DNA of 64,000 nt from Cristatella mucedo (taxonomy: Eukaryota; Bryozoa; Phylactolaemata; Cristatellidae): NCBI GenBank assembly GCA_009760855.2, contig WPIO01000014.1, positions 7,160,501 to 7,224,500 of the forward strand, given 5' to 3'. The notes under the pieces were generated by a model. That model worked only from the letters and a program-made list of their open reading frames with translations. It made no database searches and had not been told where the DNA came from. The translations under genes and the position numbers were made by a program. Positions 46,179 through 61,100 of the stretch are shown in pieces (position 1 is the first letter of the stretch; each line of letters opens with the position of its first letter).

Positions 46179-49100
46179 GCACAACAGATATGATGCCTGA
46201 GCAAAAAATAACACGTCAGACTGAGTTGCTATGGTTGATGACATTAATATTCGTAAGCACGAGTCTAACCGTGCATGAACAAGCGTATTGGGGCCGCTTT
46301 TCAGGGGGTAACGTAGTTTAAGAAGGTCTCTCAAAGAAACAACTGTATCCAGTATATAATCCTGTCAGGTGATACTTATTGTTGGTTACATGAATCTCCA
46401 TTGTGGTAAACCTCTTTATATAAAGCGCCAACGTTATACTAAGAATATAAAACGATTTATGCAAATATACCACTGTATGATATTAGTACAGTCCTAATTG
46501 AATGGTATTTGGTTTTTAAATTTGCATGGAAGGGTTTCATTTTAGCGACAAGGAGCACATCTTAGACTGGCTGGACCATACGTATTGTTCAAATTATACA
46601 CGTTAAACGTTTATCATTGCCAAGATGGAGAATTTTGTGGACAAGAGCAGCCAAGTGGCTAGGAAGCAAAATATATGGTTCGTAAACATTTCACAGATAA
46701 CGAAGTCGATACAAGATATTAAAAAGCGTGCAAGCTTTTGATCCAGCAAATGTAAAAGGCGTCATATCCAGTATTAAAGTTAATAAATTTTAATGTATAC
46801 CTGTTTCTGTGCATTATACCGATGAATGCTGAAGTTATCTTAAGTCCTTGGTTCCCGGGCTTATGTGAAGCTGCATTTCGGAACGCTTCGATGAGTCAGG
46901 CAGAACAAGCTACATATCTCTCATCAGTTCAGTTGTCCTCAAAACAATACTTCCATAATGAGAGCGATGCAGTCTTGATTTCAAAGTACCTAGTTACAGA
47001 AGGCCTTTCGCAGTAAGCCTTTAGTTAAATTAAGAATATCTTAAAGAGCAGGAAACGATTCAGCAACGATTACTTCTTAAATTTTTGAATGCACATTCTC
47101 ACTAAAAAAGCCAAAGGTGTTAAAACAGTCTCGTCAGGAGGATTTCTGACAAAGAACACAGCTTGTGAATCCACATACAATTCAAGGCAGAAAAAAGCCT
47201 GTAACTGGTGCAAGCAAAATCGAGTCAGTTAAGTTTGGCCTCCCCTGTGCTACGTAAGGTTTTCGCCGTGTATCCAGAGCCGCACATGATTCAAAAGCTA
47301 AATGTAAGTGATTTCGAAAATAGACTAATAGGTGAAGTCTAGCTTAAATAAGATATCGATAATTACTGCTCACAACGATCAAGCTAAGTTAGGGCGTGGA
47401 TAACAGACAGAAGTATATTTCTCGTATAAAAGGGAGAGAGCGATTGCCTGACACGTGTCAATATATTTGCCTTATTTTCTGCTGTAGGAGTTAGTCAAGG
47501 AAAAGTTGACGCTGCAGAAGCAGATACAGCACCTAAAGAAGCTTCTGGATTAGTAAAAGGTTGCTGCTTCAGAGCTACGCCTCGTACTCCTCATGCCATT
47601 ATCTGTTTATTCCACATTAGGTGTTAAAACATTTAATGGCATAATAACTGGCACACCTTGCTGCTTAAGACCCTGGCTTTCATTATCCATGCTCAAGCAT
47701 ACAATGCTAATGGCTAGCAAATCAGCTGTGTGCCCAGCGATGATTTCATAATGATTAGCTAAAGGTGTCATACTAACAATTATGTCACCCCCTCTATCAG
47801 CATTGGTATACTCCCGTCTGCATTCTCTTTGGTAGAGAAGCTATGACAATTTCCAACAGTTAAACATGTTCGGTACAGAAAATAATAGCTCCAGCTACAA
47901 GGGCTGAATATTTATTTCTTTACGCTAAAATTAGATTGCTTCACCTGCACCAGCTTTACGCGGCGTCTGGTTGTATTGGTAAAAAGTAGAAGAGAATTAG
48001 CTGTTATCTCATCTAAAGCTGCTGGATACAGCGTTCCCTGTGCACGTCTTCGATAGTTAACTTTCACAAACAATTTACGTTTTTGCAATGTCTACTGCAA
48101 GCTATAGCAAGTTATATTCAGCCATGCTTCCCTGCTACTCTTATGTTACTAATTTTTTTTATTGCCTCCTGATTTAGCTAGGCTTCTTGCTTTCTCTGTA
48201 TCATCAGGTAAAGAATTGTAGCTTTCGCATTCGCAGCAATTGCCACTTTTTTCTGCTGTAAACTGGCCACACTAAGCATTTTGGCTTTGTGGAATGACAT
48301 ATTGAGACCCGTAGGCATTTGGCTTCAAATATAATGCAATACGATTATTCTCCAGCTATTTTCTTAGCACTCTTAGCAAGCGGCCAGCCTAGCTAAACAC
48401 GACACGTAAATCTTTCGTAAATAAGCTCAACTCCAATGTCACTGATTAGGTTCATTTCTATAGCAGATCGGTCCTGGGACTTATTACATGTCCACTGGCA
48501 AGGCGATTTGTCACCAAAGGTGACTGTTAACGCAACGCCAGTATCGTGCTTTGTCAAAGATGCACCCTTGTAACACTAATATATTTTGGAAACTTAGATA
48601 AACACTCTTTCGCGAGTGCTTTTGATTTCGTGTATAAGTGATGCGATGTATTAGCCACAATAATATATGAGCAGATGAGGCATGGTGGCAGTCGCGCTCG
48701 TTCTGGGGCGTAAACACTGCGACCTACTGGACTGGACCCAACTACCTGGGTGTTACAGTGCAAGCCAATCCCCATTGGGATAAAAAGATATATCATATCT
48801 AATCTTGTATTATTTTACCTTAAGCTTAAATAAAATCTAGAGCTTTTGGCATGGGCTTTAAAAAGATCGTATCCCATCAACACTTTAAAGAGATTTAGTT
48901 GTAACATATTGTTGTGGTAAGCAAATCGTAAGGCATCTAAAGCTATGCAGGCTTATATACTGTTAAGTGTGCAGAACCTGCATGGAAATTGCCTGTTGCT
49001 AACTGGTTGCATTTATCCTTCAGCTGGACCTATACCAGAAATAGACTATGAACACGTCCTAAGGTTAGTGTTGCAGTATATTCATAGGAATGTAAGAACT

Positions 49101-52100
49101 CATAAACTAATAAATGAGCATTGTATGCACTCTGTTTCTTGAATTGTAGACTTCCTCAAAGATACACAATGAGTACCAAAGGGAAGACGAGCATAGCCGT
49201 CATAATTACCTACACAAAATTCAAGGACGGTACAGGAAAACCAAGAAATGGTAGACGTCAAGTATAATCACCCATGTTCAAATATTCTTTATCAACGTTA
49301 GGGCTATATAGTAGCTCAGTTGGCTTTTGACTTTGGAAAAGTTGCTGACATTCCCATTTTGGCCGGTGATAGTGCAATTTTGATTTTAGGAAACGTAAAA
49401 ATAGCCTAACTGCTTCTGGTGAACTCACTGTCAACCAGAAAGCTGAACCAACCTTCTCTTAGAACCAGCTATGACTTTTAGTTCGGTAAAAGCTTAAGCC
49501 TAGTGTCAGTGAAATGGACAACAATGACCCTTTACTATTCCATAGCTGCAGTTTAAAAATCAAGTCTTCCTACTTTCAAAATAAGTTTCATTAAGAAAAT
49601 TGTGACCCGTATCAGAATATCATGACCAAGCTGTTCACTCACTGTGGAGCCCCAAGTGACAAGTGGATGTAATAATCGCAATTGGTTCTCGCTTGCTAGT
49701 AAAACTAGGCTTAAAACTATGTAGCTATATCCAACTGTCATGTAAGTCGTGGTTTGCATATTCACACATACATACAGTAGGTTTGCTTTCCATGAAGCGC
49801 ATGCTGGACTTTGTGACGGTCACTGTCATGCCATTGCGGTGGCTTTACTCCCTTATACTAGATTATAAACATGTATCGGCTTTCGTATCCTGCTATAGAC
49901 AGACTAGTCTGCTCTTTATCATCAGGCAATATTACCGACCCATAAACCTTATTTTCGAGTGATAGAGCCTTCAGTAGTAACAATACAATTCTACGAATTT
50001 CTTGCGGTTACGAGCTACCATGACTCTGCCACTTTTAGCTCTCGTCTGAAGAGTCATTTGCTCCAGTTTCGGCAGCGAACTTGCCTTTCCTGTTAATGTC
50101 TGTTTAGCCCACTTACTTGCGTGTGAGTTAAAGTGCTTGCAACTCGCCAAAAGTGTTTTTAATCTGTGGCCCGATTTTCCTAATGCTTGATATAGTATGT
50201 TGCATGATAAGTAAATTAAATACAAAGATTTATTTTATTTGAATAGCTCCGCAAGAGAAATGCACTGATATAATGACTTTTCACATATACCAAGTAGCTC
50301 GAGCTTACAACTTTGGTCATACATTAACCTTTACTTTGTGCTCTGTTGATCGAATCAAAGTTAGGAGAGCTGGTAAAATTCTTACGCATAACTTTTGGTT
50401 TAGCTACGCTAGAGTATTTGTAGGCAGAAACCTGCAGGTCATTGGCAGAACATGATTGATAAATAGTTGGTTTGAAGTTAAAAAAAAACAAGAAATTAGC
50501 CCACTAAATTTTAAAGACACTTGATAAAACTTTGAGGGTACAAAACTATGTAAATGAAGGTGCACACTGTGTCCCACGCTCTAGTGCTTCCTCGTGTAGG
50601 AGCAGGTTGAGGATGGCTCATCACATACTGAGCTGTTCACCTTATGCGATTCGTGCTAATGCCGAAGTGGCTATCAGCTAGATTTTCAAGTGAGGAAGTA
50701 ATATGAAACTGTGGATGGAACAAGCTATTCTTCTTTGGCAAAGCAGAAGTGCCCAAACAGTTCAGCAAAGAAATGTACTGTTGAATGGCTTACAGGTGCT
50801 GAGCAAGACCAACAATACCTTGATGAACTGTTCACTGGCTTCGGTTTTTTTGATGTCATAAAGTTGGAAAATTGTACCTGCGATGAACTGGACAACGAAC
50901 TGGATGATGGTTTGTCAAATCAAATAGTGGTGCATTTGCTTTAAGGTGTAACGGCTAAATTTTACTGATTGTATATAAGACAGGTTTAATGCGAAGAATT
51001 TGCCATTTCTTCGGTTTAGTTTTCAAAAAGATTACAGAGAAAACAGACTGTCTGGTTGTCACGATCTCAAGCCACGGAGACCAAGATGGGTTCCAGACAT
51101 TTAATCAGCCGATGTCGATACAGTCCCTTCTGGACCGATTCTCTGCAACCAAATGTCCATCCTTGATAGGCAAGCCTAAACTATTCTTCATTCAGGTCGG
51201 TAAAATGAAATTTTCTTACGTTTAGGCTTTAGCCCATCTGAATTGTAATTCTTCGAAAGCAGTAACTGCATACTCTTGACGTTCATTGTAGCTCTTTTAC
51301 TCTTAAGCTGAAAATGACTGCAATGATGTGCCGCACCTAGCAGTTAGCATTGTTAGTTAGTTTTTCATAGCAGTTGTTTATTATTAGCTTTCTTCAAATG
51401 AGGTGATATTTCTCGAATGATGATAGACCTAGTCAAAATGCGGCCCTAGTGTAATGACTAGTCTTCTAATTAGATACCGAGTACAAATCGTCCACGAACT
51501 AGTGCAAAAAGCCAATTGATTTTAAGAAGTGCTATTAGACAGCTATATATGAAACACTTTTCTAGGCCCTGAACATATTACAAATACAACGTGGCAGCTC
51601 ATCACTAAAATGATCGGATCATAAACAAGGTATTTTCAGTAGTTCCTGTCTGTACTTGTGCATGGCTAACATCGATAAAGATGTGGCGCCTAGATGCACA
51701 GCTTGTGCAGGCTGCTTCAATGCACACACATATTCTGTCAGCAGTTTAACTAACATCAGAATTAGAACACGACTAATTATGATTACCATTTCGGCAGCTG
51801 GAGCCTGTTAGATGCGTTTTCTGTGCAGCCTAATAATAAATCGGACTTCTCTAACGTGAATTATCACTTCATTGTTCACTTCAGATTGGTCAACCAAAAA
51901 TCTTCTTACTTACGATGGCTCTTGTGATTACGAATGCTGGTAGAGACTTTGAAATTTGCATTACTCTGAGATAAGCAGCCAAGCTGAAGAGGTGACTTGA
52001 AAAAAGCTGAGATTTTAAAATCATGTAATTCCTACACCGACGACATAAATTAATTTTGAAAAGATGCACAGGACATTAGTAATCTATCTTACGATATAAA

Positions 52101-55100
52101 TAGTCCTCGGCTACAGAAAACGGAAGACGTGCATGTTGTTAACACCGATTATGTCGGGCAAGCAGCTTGATGACGAGAGGCCTGAAGCTATTCCTGAATA
52201 GGAATTATTCATTTAGAATGATTGCGTTTTTACTACTCATGAGCAAGGATCTCTCTTTTATGAGTGGTAAATGAAATGTCATACTTCAAAGCGACTGCTC
52301 GTTAGACGACCATATCAGCTCCACAGTCAAATCTGCCTATTTTCAGCTTCATAACAGCGAAGGATACCACATCTAAGTTGGTCCATGCATTCGTGACATC
52401 CCGTCTCGACTTCTGCAAATCACTGCTCGCTGACCTACCGGCATGCGCGATCAGGCGATTGCAGCTGGTGCAAAACTCCTCAGCTAGGCTTGTCTGTCGT
52501 GAGCGTCGCAGTTGCCACGTCACTCCACTTCTCGCCGACCTGCACTGGCTACCAGTCAAGCAACGCATTGACTTCAAGGATTTGTCGATCACTTTTAGGT
52601 CACTTTATTCTTTGGCTCCACCCTATCTCTCAGATCTACTTGCCCATCAGGTCAAGCATCGTACCACCCGCTTTTTGGAATCCGACAGTCTACAAATACC
52701 CGTACAAACCTCAGATCTTTTGGAGACCATGCATTTAGTTCGTACGCTCCCAAAGCCTGGAACTCCCTCCCGACCTGCGTCAGAATATCCCCTGACCTGA
52801 CCACATTTGAAAGGAACTTAAAAACACACCTATTTAGGACAGCATTTAGTGGGTCCCTGTGATTCGTCCTTGATGTGCTTATGCGTGCTGACACTGTGCA
52901 TACTGCCACTAACCACATTTGCATGCTGATCCTGTGCATGTCACCCATAACTATGTTATTGATTTCGTTTGTTTGTCAAGCATGAGTTTGCCTAACATTG
53001 AATTGCATTTCCATTTGCAGCAAATGTAAAGCGTCTAGAGAAAGATTGAGATCTCTGAGGGCGCTTTATCAAGTGCATTTTTATTATTATTATTTTATTT
53101 TTGTCAGTCGGAGTGAGTTCGAGGTTTGGGGCGTTCAGATAAAGGCACTGTCTTCAAATGATTTGTTTTCCAAGGTATTGGTATATGACTTGAGCAACTA
53201 TAACGCTTTTGAGAGGCATTCTTAGCTACAGACTTTTACTTCAACTGGATGAGCATGATTGCACCAGCACCCTGTTGAAAGCAAGCAGTGAGCTGCAGAA
53301 GCCGAGAATATATTTAAATGTCGTATACTGTCTAAATTCGCCCAAATTTTGAGCAATGCTTTGCGGCTACAAGTAGGCAAGGTTGATTGTGGAGCTTTTA
53401 AGTTGGTTGAGTGAACGCTCACAACACAACATAAAAATTAGATTTGGTGTGGATACAACAGGAGCTAAACTGGCTGAGCCGATTTAGAGCATTAGTCTTT
53501 GAAATTTTCAAGTCACCCTTGATTCAAACATGACTAGTAACTTGCTTTTTATCGTCACTTATTCAAGAATGGTTTATGCCGTCCATTTGCGGATGTAAGC
53601 AATGCACGCTGTAAGAGCGAGTTAAAAGTTCGGTGTGCTAAAGAGCTATGAGGGATCATAGAAAGTGTGCAACTGTCTGTTTTTTAACAGGCGAGAGGGA
53701 GAGTCGGACCAAGCACAGACTTCTGAGGTAACCTATACTTCAGTTATTACTCGGATGACGTGAGAGGTCTGACTCCCTTGACATTAACGGCTCTGTAGAA
53801 AGGTTTTCAGCCGTCTTTACTAAAGAAATTGTGCACATTCGTGCCTCCATAAAGCCCCATCCAAGTAAAGAAATTGCGGAATCACAACATGTGAGCTTTC
53901 TTAACAGGCTTTCCGAGGTTTCTGCATGCAATGTACTAAACCTTAATAAGGTATAGTAACAAGAGATCATTTCTCGAAGAGCCTATGTCATCATCTTTGT
54001 GGTATTAACTGGTAGACCGACATAGCCCTGCTAAAACCGAGATTTGTAATGCTTATTTGCAAAAACGGGTTTGTACTCAATCCTTTCAAATCGGCAATCG
54101 TTAGACCCATATTTAAAAAGCCTGGATTAGATAAAGAGATCCTTGTAACTATCGCTCAGTTTCCCTGCGGCTTTTCTTGTCTCAGGTACTTAAAAAAGTG
54201 TCGCTAAGCAGCTGGTTGCACGTATTGAAAAGAATGAAATGTCAAATGTTTCAATAGGCATGATTCAAATCGTACTTATCTGACCGTGTTCAATCCGTGT
54301 CGTGTGGGGGTCAGGTCTCACATACGAGATGTGTCACATGAGGAGTCCCTCACGAGTCCGTCCCAGTTCCCTGGCTGTTCAGCATTTATGCTCAACCCCT
54401 GGGAATAGGGATTAAGGCCAGTGAGATAAATATAGCCATCTGATGCAGATGATACTCAGCTATTTTTCATTTAAACCGTCGAAATCTGCTACAGGAACAG
54501 ATAAATTGAATGCTTGCCTTGCCTACATCCGATCCTGGATGTAGGAAAACTTCTTGAAACTAAATGACGATGAGACCAAATTGCTGCTAATAGGACACCC
54601 TGAGCATGTGGCTGGATTAAAAGGCTTTGCTCTTCTAATAGGTGATGCTGTTGAGCGGCCGTTACTATGTGCTCGAAATTTAGGCATCTTTTTTCGAAAG
54701 CCGAATAAATTTTAAAACCTTCAGTCAGAAGACTCCTTCTACAGAAAGCCATAGCGTCCGAGTTCTATCTAAGACTATGAGCTGTCTTTCACAGTGGCTT
54801 GAAACAGTTTAAGTAGCTCCTTAGTTCCGTGTCGGCTTGATTATTGTAATTACCTTCTTGCTGGGCTACCAAAAAAAGCAACTAAACCATTATAAATGGC
54901 TATGGATACGGCTGCAAGGCTATTTGTCAAGTCTCAGAGGTATTAAAACGTGTGTCCTTTGATAAAAGAGCAAGCATGGCCGCCGGTTGATCAACGGATA
55001 CAGAACTATGTTTTTACTCTGACCCACAAGGCCTGCCAAGGCTCGGTTCTTTCGTACCTCCCTTAACTGCTGCACCAGTTTTAGCCTCTTCGTGCCCTCA

Positions 55101-58100
55101 GGCCCTCTATGGCCGATATATTAGCTACTTCACTCTTTAGCTTAAAGACCGATGGCGATAGAAGCTTTTTCTCTGCAGGTCCTACACTGTGGAACTCGCT
55201 TCCACAATTCTTATGCAACGAAAACTAATCTCCTACTGCCGACTATGTCTCGTCCTTTTCAGTGGTAGTAAGCTGCTACCTCAAAGCTGCTCACTACCTC
55301 AACTGCTCTCCTGACTGCATTGCTTCCCACTATATCTTTGTTGAGTGAGATGAAGTCGGTTGGCTACCGAATGCGTACCAAAAGCTGTTCAGGCTGTGAG
55401 TAGGTTATACAAAACTCTTTATTGTAACAACCACTTAGTTTTTTGGCTTCTTAGAGTTACAGATGGAGACATATTATACACCTTGCATGACCTCTGATGA
55501 CGATAACCCTCGGATGACGTTAAAATTCGTTCACCACAGTGTCCTGCGAAGAAAATACTTGAAAAATTCTAGTAAAGTCCCAATATCGCCCAGTCGAGAC
55601 GAAAATCTCTCAAGAAGTTTGTTACAATCAACCAATTTTGCACCAAGGAAAGATCGAGCAAAACAGGAACCACTACAGGATTCTGCATTTCTTCGGTCCC
55701 AATACACCAAAAGCAATTTTGGATATGCATAAATAGTTGCTCTATAACCAGACAGGAACTTGTTTGTTAGCTTTAACCAATGAAAGAGTTTTGATATTCT
55801 ACTACAGCTCTTTCCACTGCCTTTAATGACAATAAGTACAAGGTAGGCTGGTCTGAGGCTTTCAAAGTTTTTGTCGTCTCGTGTCAACTGTTTCAGATGT
55901 TGATTGACTACAGCGTTTAATTGAGGCAGGGACACGGCCTGAGAGCGATGACATTTTTATTATGTTAGGATTAGGTTCTATATATCAGAGGATCTGTATT
56001 TCGTATACCTAGGAAAGTGGGTACAATGTATAGAGGAATTGTAGTCTACTTTAATTCAGAGATGCATTTATGGACAAAGTCCCGAGTGGCTTCCTCAAAT
56101 GTAGACATTGATATGCTATACGGAATTTAGGGACATGAGTTTAGAAGGAATGCTGCTACCTTATGGATGACTTGTTCATCTTATCGGTCTTGCTGATCAA
56201 AAAGCTAGAGAAACGATCAGTTGGATCGCCTCAAGCATAACCAGCTACAGAGCTAAACTGGTATCGGTCAAGGAGAGAGTTGATTGTAGACCCAACCATT
56301 TTCGCACTGTGCAACAGTGATTCATTCATATTTTTTCTGTAGAAGCTAGAATGAGCCTGAGATATTAGGAATTGCTATGATTTACAGTAGTCTTCGTATG
56401 TCTGTCACGTGAAAGTCAGTCCAGATGTTGTACCTGCTTTCTCAAGCTTGTGCTAAGACGACCTAGCTAGTTAAATGTCTGGTAAAGAGCAAGTAGTCTG
56501 AGCAAAGGCACACATCGCGCTTAATTATATGTGCAAAATCGTAGAGCGTTTCAGCTGTCATCGTGTCTTAGCATTTTATTAATGACGACAAGTCACAAGC
56601 GGATTGAGCAGTAGGTTCGAAGATGTCGTCTCGTGGACACCATCGATTACCTGGTGTCTTTATATTTCGCGATTCACATTTGTTTTAGATCGAGATCATG
56701 GTGCAAGCACGGTGTAGACCTAATGAAATATGCACGTGGTCAAAGAAGCTGAATATGATAATACAAAATAATCGTTGACTAACAGAAATTTATACTGAGG
56801 CAGAAGAGCCTTGAATTCAATTACCAGTGGACAATAAATAGTCACCTACTTCAGGATTCGAAGAGTAACAGCTTTACCTAGTGAGCCATCAAGGCTATAA
56901 TGGCAATAATGGATGACAATATTAATGCCTTATATTTTTATGTTGGTTAGCGAGAGTACTTGTTGTCATGCTATTATAATGTTATGTTATGCAAAGGGTA
57001 AGGAGAAGCCTAATCCTTCCACTCTAATAGCATCTTAAGGTTGGTATGTATGTTTGTGTTGCTTATTTTAGTCGTAGGATAGAACGATGCAAACGATGTT
57101 TTTTAGAACACCCGATTGTTTATTTGGTTATAATGTGGCTAATTGAAATGGTAAAGAAGTTGATATTATTAACCAGTTCGCACAGAATAATTTCAATAAC
57201 TTTTTAGAATTTGAATTACTTTATTGTTTCGTCTTTTATATTTTCGATGTATGATTGAAAATTCCTATTACTGAGAATGTCGTCTTTAATTTTCGTTTCA
57301 CGAAAAATAAGTAAACATATACGGATGAATAAGATTACACAAGAGCTAAAATAATTTGTAATGGTATAAATTGCTGGACGTTCCGGAATAAACCTATTAA
57401 AAATCGAAGGGATTCATGAAGTTGGGGATCGCACATGCAATCAAGCAGCTGGAGTTGACCATTTTCCCTAGGCAGCTTGTAGTCTTCTTTCGCCGTTGTA
57501 GTGGTTGTTATTCTCACGCTACAGTCAATGCATAATAGCATGTGGATGTTAGTGCAGCTAAAACTGCTGATAACTCTATAAAGAACACGATTTTCTATTG
57601 CTGGTAACTAAATCTTGAAGAAAAGGTATAATAAACGATGTTTCTTTGAAATTTGTGCTTGCTTAAAGGAAGAAAGTGTGACGTTCTTGAAGTAAAGTAA
57701 ATCGTTGGTGTTAAGTTTTAATTGAAAGGACCCAACCTTATTGTCAAAGAAAGATAATTACCAGTATGACTGCTCCTTTTTAAAGTCCAGGCAGTAAGTT
57801 AATAAACTCAGTTTATTTTGAGGCAATTAGCCTTAGTGATAAGATCTGTAAACGTGTTTCTATTTAGTGGGGGACGTTTTAAGAAAACAATTTATTATGA
57901 TGACTTTCAATGCCTTTGAACTCATATAGGTTGATTTTGTGACTGATGTATTTTTCGCCAGCGTATCGTCCATAATAATCGAGAAAGGGTCAAACTTTAA
58001 AATGTAGCTTAAAAAAATTACCTTTCCAAATGGTCCTAGGGTGCTGTTTTATGATAACTGACTGCTAATGTAGAGTGGTTGAGTCGCGGTGGTACCTCGG

Positions 58101-61100
58101 CTTACGAATTTAATTCCGCGACGGAGCTCGTAACTTAATATGTCGGATCCGTTTCTTCTCATTGAAATGATTTATTGTGCCATTACTCTACTTCGGACCT
58201 TCAAAAACACGCTGCGATTAATTTCACGTGATTTTAAATTTAAAAATAAATTTACTTAAATAACAAAAATTCTTTTAAAAACAAAAAGATAGATCTTCCT
58301 GCAAGAAACGGGTACTTTTCGTAAGGTGCAGTGGTAACTTGGAGATGAGACGATTGAAGATGCTAAGAGATTTAGAGGAGAATGGCTTAAATAAACATCT
58401 TATTCCGGTTCGCCTGTTTTTGCTCTTTTCATAGGGATTTTCTCGCCTTCTAATCATCGTCTGAGCCATTACGAAATTGAAAATATTGTGTTTATTTAAT
58501 CATATTTAACAGTGCAATGTAGCAGTCTTATGAATGCAAGAACCATGATGGCTCGAGTCTGTCTGGGGGAGAACCAATAGCCCTCGGCTTTTTGTCACGA
58601 CCCAAGTTGCTGGGTAGCTTCTTGCCACAGAACGTCGTTCACTGCCCTAACCTTATTGGCTTGAGTAACCACAATCAGTGTGACTTGAACTGTGACAGCT
58701 AATGGTGGAGTATATAAAGCTGGCTCGTTACCCAAATTGTAGCTCCCAACCCAAAGCAAAAATCGGCCGAGACACAGTTCGTAATACGAAACCCTGATAT
58801 GTCGAGACACTCATAATCCGAGGTACCGCTGTGGTTTACTGTGATACGTGTAAGAACTCAATGAGTATATATATATATATATTAGGGCTGTACCGGATTT
58901 GATTTTTTCAAATTCGGCCGGAGCCGGATTTGCCGGATTTTTGATGACAAATACGGCCGGAGCCGGAGCCGGATTTGTTCATCGGACAAATTTTTACCAT
59001 TTGTACTACCAAGTTTTTACTTGAGGATATATACTACAATAAATATTTAATTAAAAAAATATTATTAATAATAAGTAGCATCATTGTCTTTTGCTGTTTG
59101 TTTATTTTTGTGTAATAGGTGTTGCTGTGGGAGACCTCAGTGATAATCGTATAGCAGTGACATTTTATTAAAAAATTGAGTAAACATTTTTTACATCATA
59201 ATATTGGTAATAACACAAAAAAATGAAAAGAGACTAAAGTTCAAAATTCAAAAATACAAAAATAAGTACTGTAATTTTATATATTTTTCATACATTTGTT
59301 TCTTAAATTTATTTCATCAGTTTTGAATTATATTTGAGAAATATCAGTCGAGCTGCATTCTCTGGCAGAAGTGAACTTCGATGATCACTGAGGACTTCCC
59401 CAGCAACACTGAACAAACGTTCTGAAGGTACACTTGTTGGTGGAGCACCCAAATAAACGCGAGCTACTGTTGCCAGAGCTGGCAGTCGTTCCCTGTTCTG
59501 TCTCCACCACTGTAGTGGATCAGCCTCTCTGTTTATTAATGGCTCTGCCAAGTATTTGTTCAGCTGACTGTCAATGTCTGGTTGTTGCTCACTGCCTGTG
59601 GTACCAGCAGTAGATTGAACAATGTCATCAAAACATTCCCAAAGTACTGATGATTGAGAAGAATTATCCAGCCGGGCTTGCTTGGCTGGAATTTCTTCAT
59701 TTGTGTCAACCTGCCGCTCAGACTGATTTTTGTGGCTTCCATCTTGCACAGTTTCTATCTGCCCTGTCAATTCATTGAATGCAAGCAGAACCCTTGCTTT
59801 TGTAGCTGTCAGTGTAGCTTCTGATGAGAAGAATTTTGTTTTGAATCGTGGATCAATCATTGTCGCCACTGTATACAGGGCTTCCTGCTCGATACTGTCA
59901 AAGCGTTCATTCAATGAGTTGATTAGGGTTGACCTCATAGTCTTTACACCTGCATCTGTGCAGTCCTTCTTCAACAGGTTCCGCAGAGCTGTTACAATAG
60001 GAATAACTAGTGATATACGTGCTGCTTCACGGCTAACTTCTCTTGTTGCCTCTTCAAACGGAGCAAGCACGGACACAGCATTTTCAGCCACGGACCACTG
60101 ATGTGCAGTTGGGCAGGAAGTGCCAACGACTTCTGAACAGTAGAGGGTTAATGCACGACGCTGTTCACATAGACGACGCAGCATGTAAAACGTTGAGTTC
60201 CATCTTGTGCTCACGTCTTGTAACAGCTGGTGGTCTGGCAAACCCAGTTCAGCCTGCAACTCCTTGAACCGACCACTCGCAGATGAAGAATGTTTTAAAA
60301 TGACCAACTAATTTCTTTCCGATACTTATTATGTCTGATACTCCCCGCTGACTGAGCAATCCGTCATGCACACATAACTGCATGGTATGTGCAAAGCACC
60401 CGAAGCTTTTTATGTTGGCATCACGAAAACATTTTGATATGTTCGCCGCATTGTCTCGAAGTACGACATGACAGCGTCCAAAGCTAATGTTCCATTTGTC
60501 AAGCATCTGCTGAAAGGCAGTCATCAGTCCAGCAGCAGTGTGATGACCAGCAAATGGCATGCAATGCAACACAAAACTCATGTTTTCAAACTCCTCTGTC
60601 AGCCAATGGGCAGTTAAGCCCATGAATGATTGCACAGTATTGTCTGCTGTCCATGTATCAGTGGTAAAGGACAGAAACGGAGTAGTTGCTGGATCGAGTA
60701 TTACCAACAGCTGGGTGCAAACTTCATCATTAATTTCAGGAATGACTCTCTCTGCAAAATATTTTCGTGATGGAACAGTGTAACGCCTCTCTAAAACTCC
60801 CATGAGTTCAACAAAGCCTGCCTTCTCAACAATCTGAACCGGTTGCATATCTGTTATTATCATCTTAGCAATGGCACGGTGAATTCTCACTGATGAGCTG
60901 TTATTGATATCCCATACTTTCATGCATGCAACTTGTTCGGGAATCGTTTTCTGGATCATGACTTTGCCTATTGCACCAGGTGTAGCATTCGGCAGTGCTG
61001 CAGTTTCAGCCTTCTTCTTTGCATTAGCAATTTTGGTTTGCATTTCGTTGTATTCTTTATAATGTTTTGAGCGAAGATGTGTCAGCATGGCCGAAGTTGA

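Larger units (their letters stand above)
45786..49255 (+). repeat. Segmental duplication, caspase unit B (joins the complete gene)
   Basis: Partner of the preceding unit, colinear with it from upstream of exon 1 to the end of exon 4. The homology stops at about 49.25 kb, where the complete gene continues alone. Confidence 0.7.

Noticed and set aside
39848-49250. CARD or DED prodomain upstream of the caspase
   Set aside because: Frames in 41.3-41.7 and 46.6-47.0 kb are not conserved between the two units as protein and show no death-fold pattern.
50711-50795. Start of a caspase exon at the ATG at 50711
   Set aside because: The residues before GAEQD do not fit the family, and TTACAG at 50795 makes a phase-matched acceptor.
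55531-55935. 134-residue minus-strand frame as a gene
   Set aside because: No motif, no splice partners, and it sits inside the caspase intron beside a dead LINE; chance frame is likelier.
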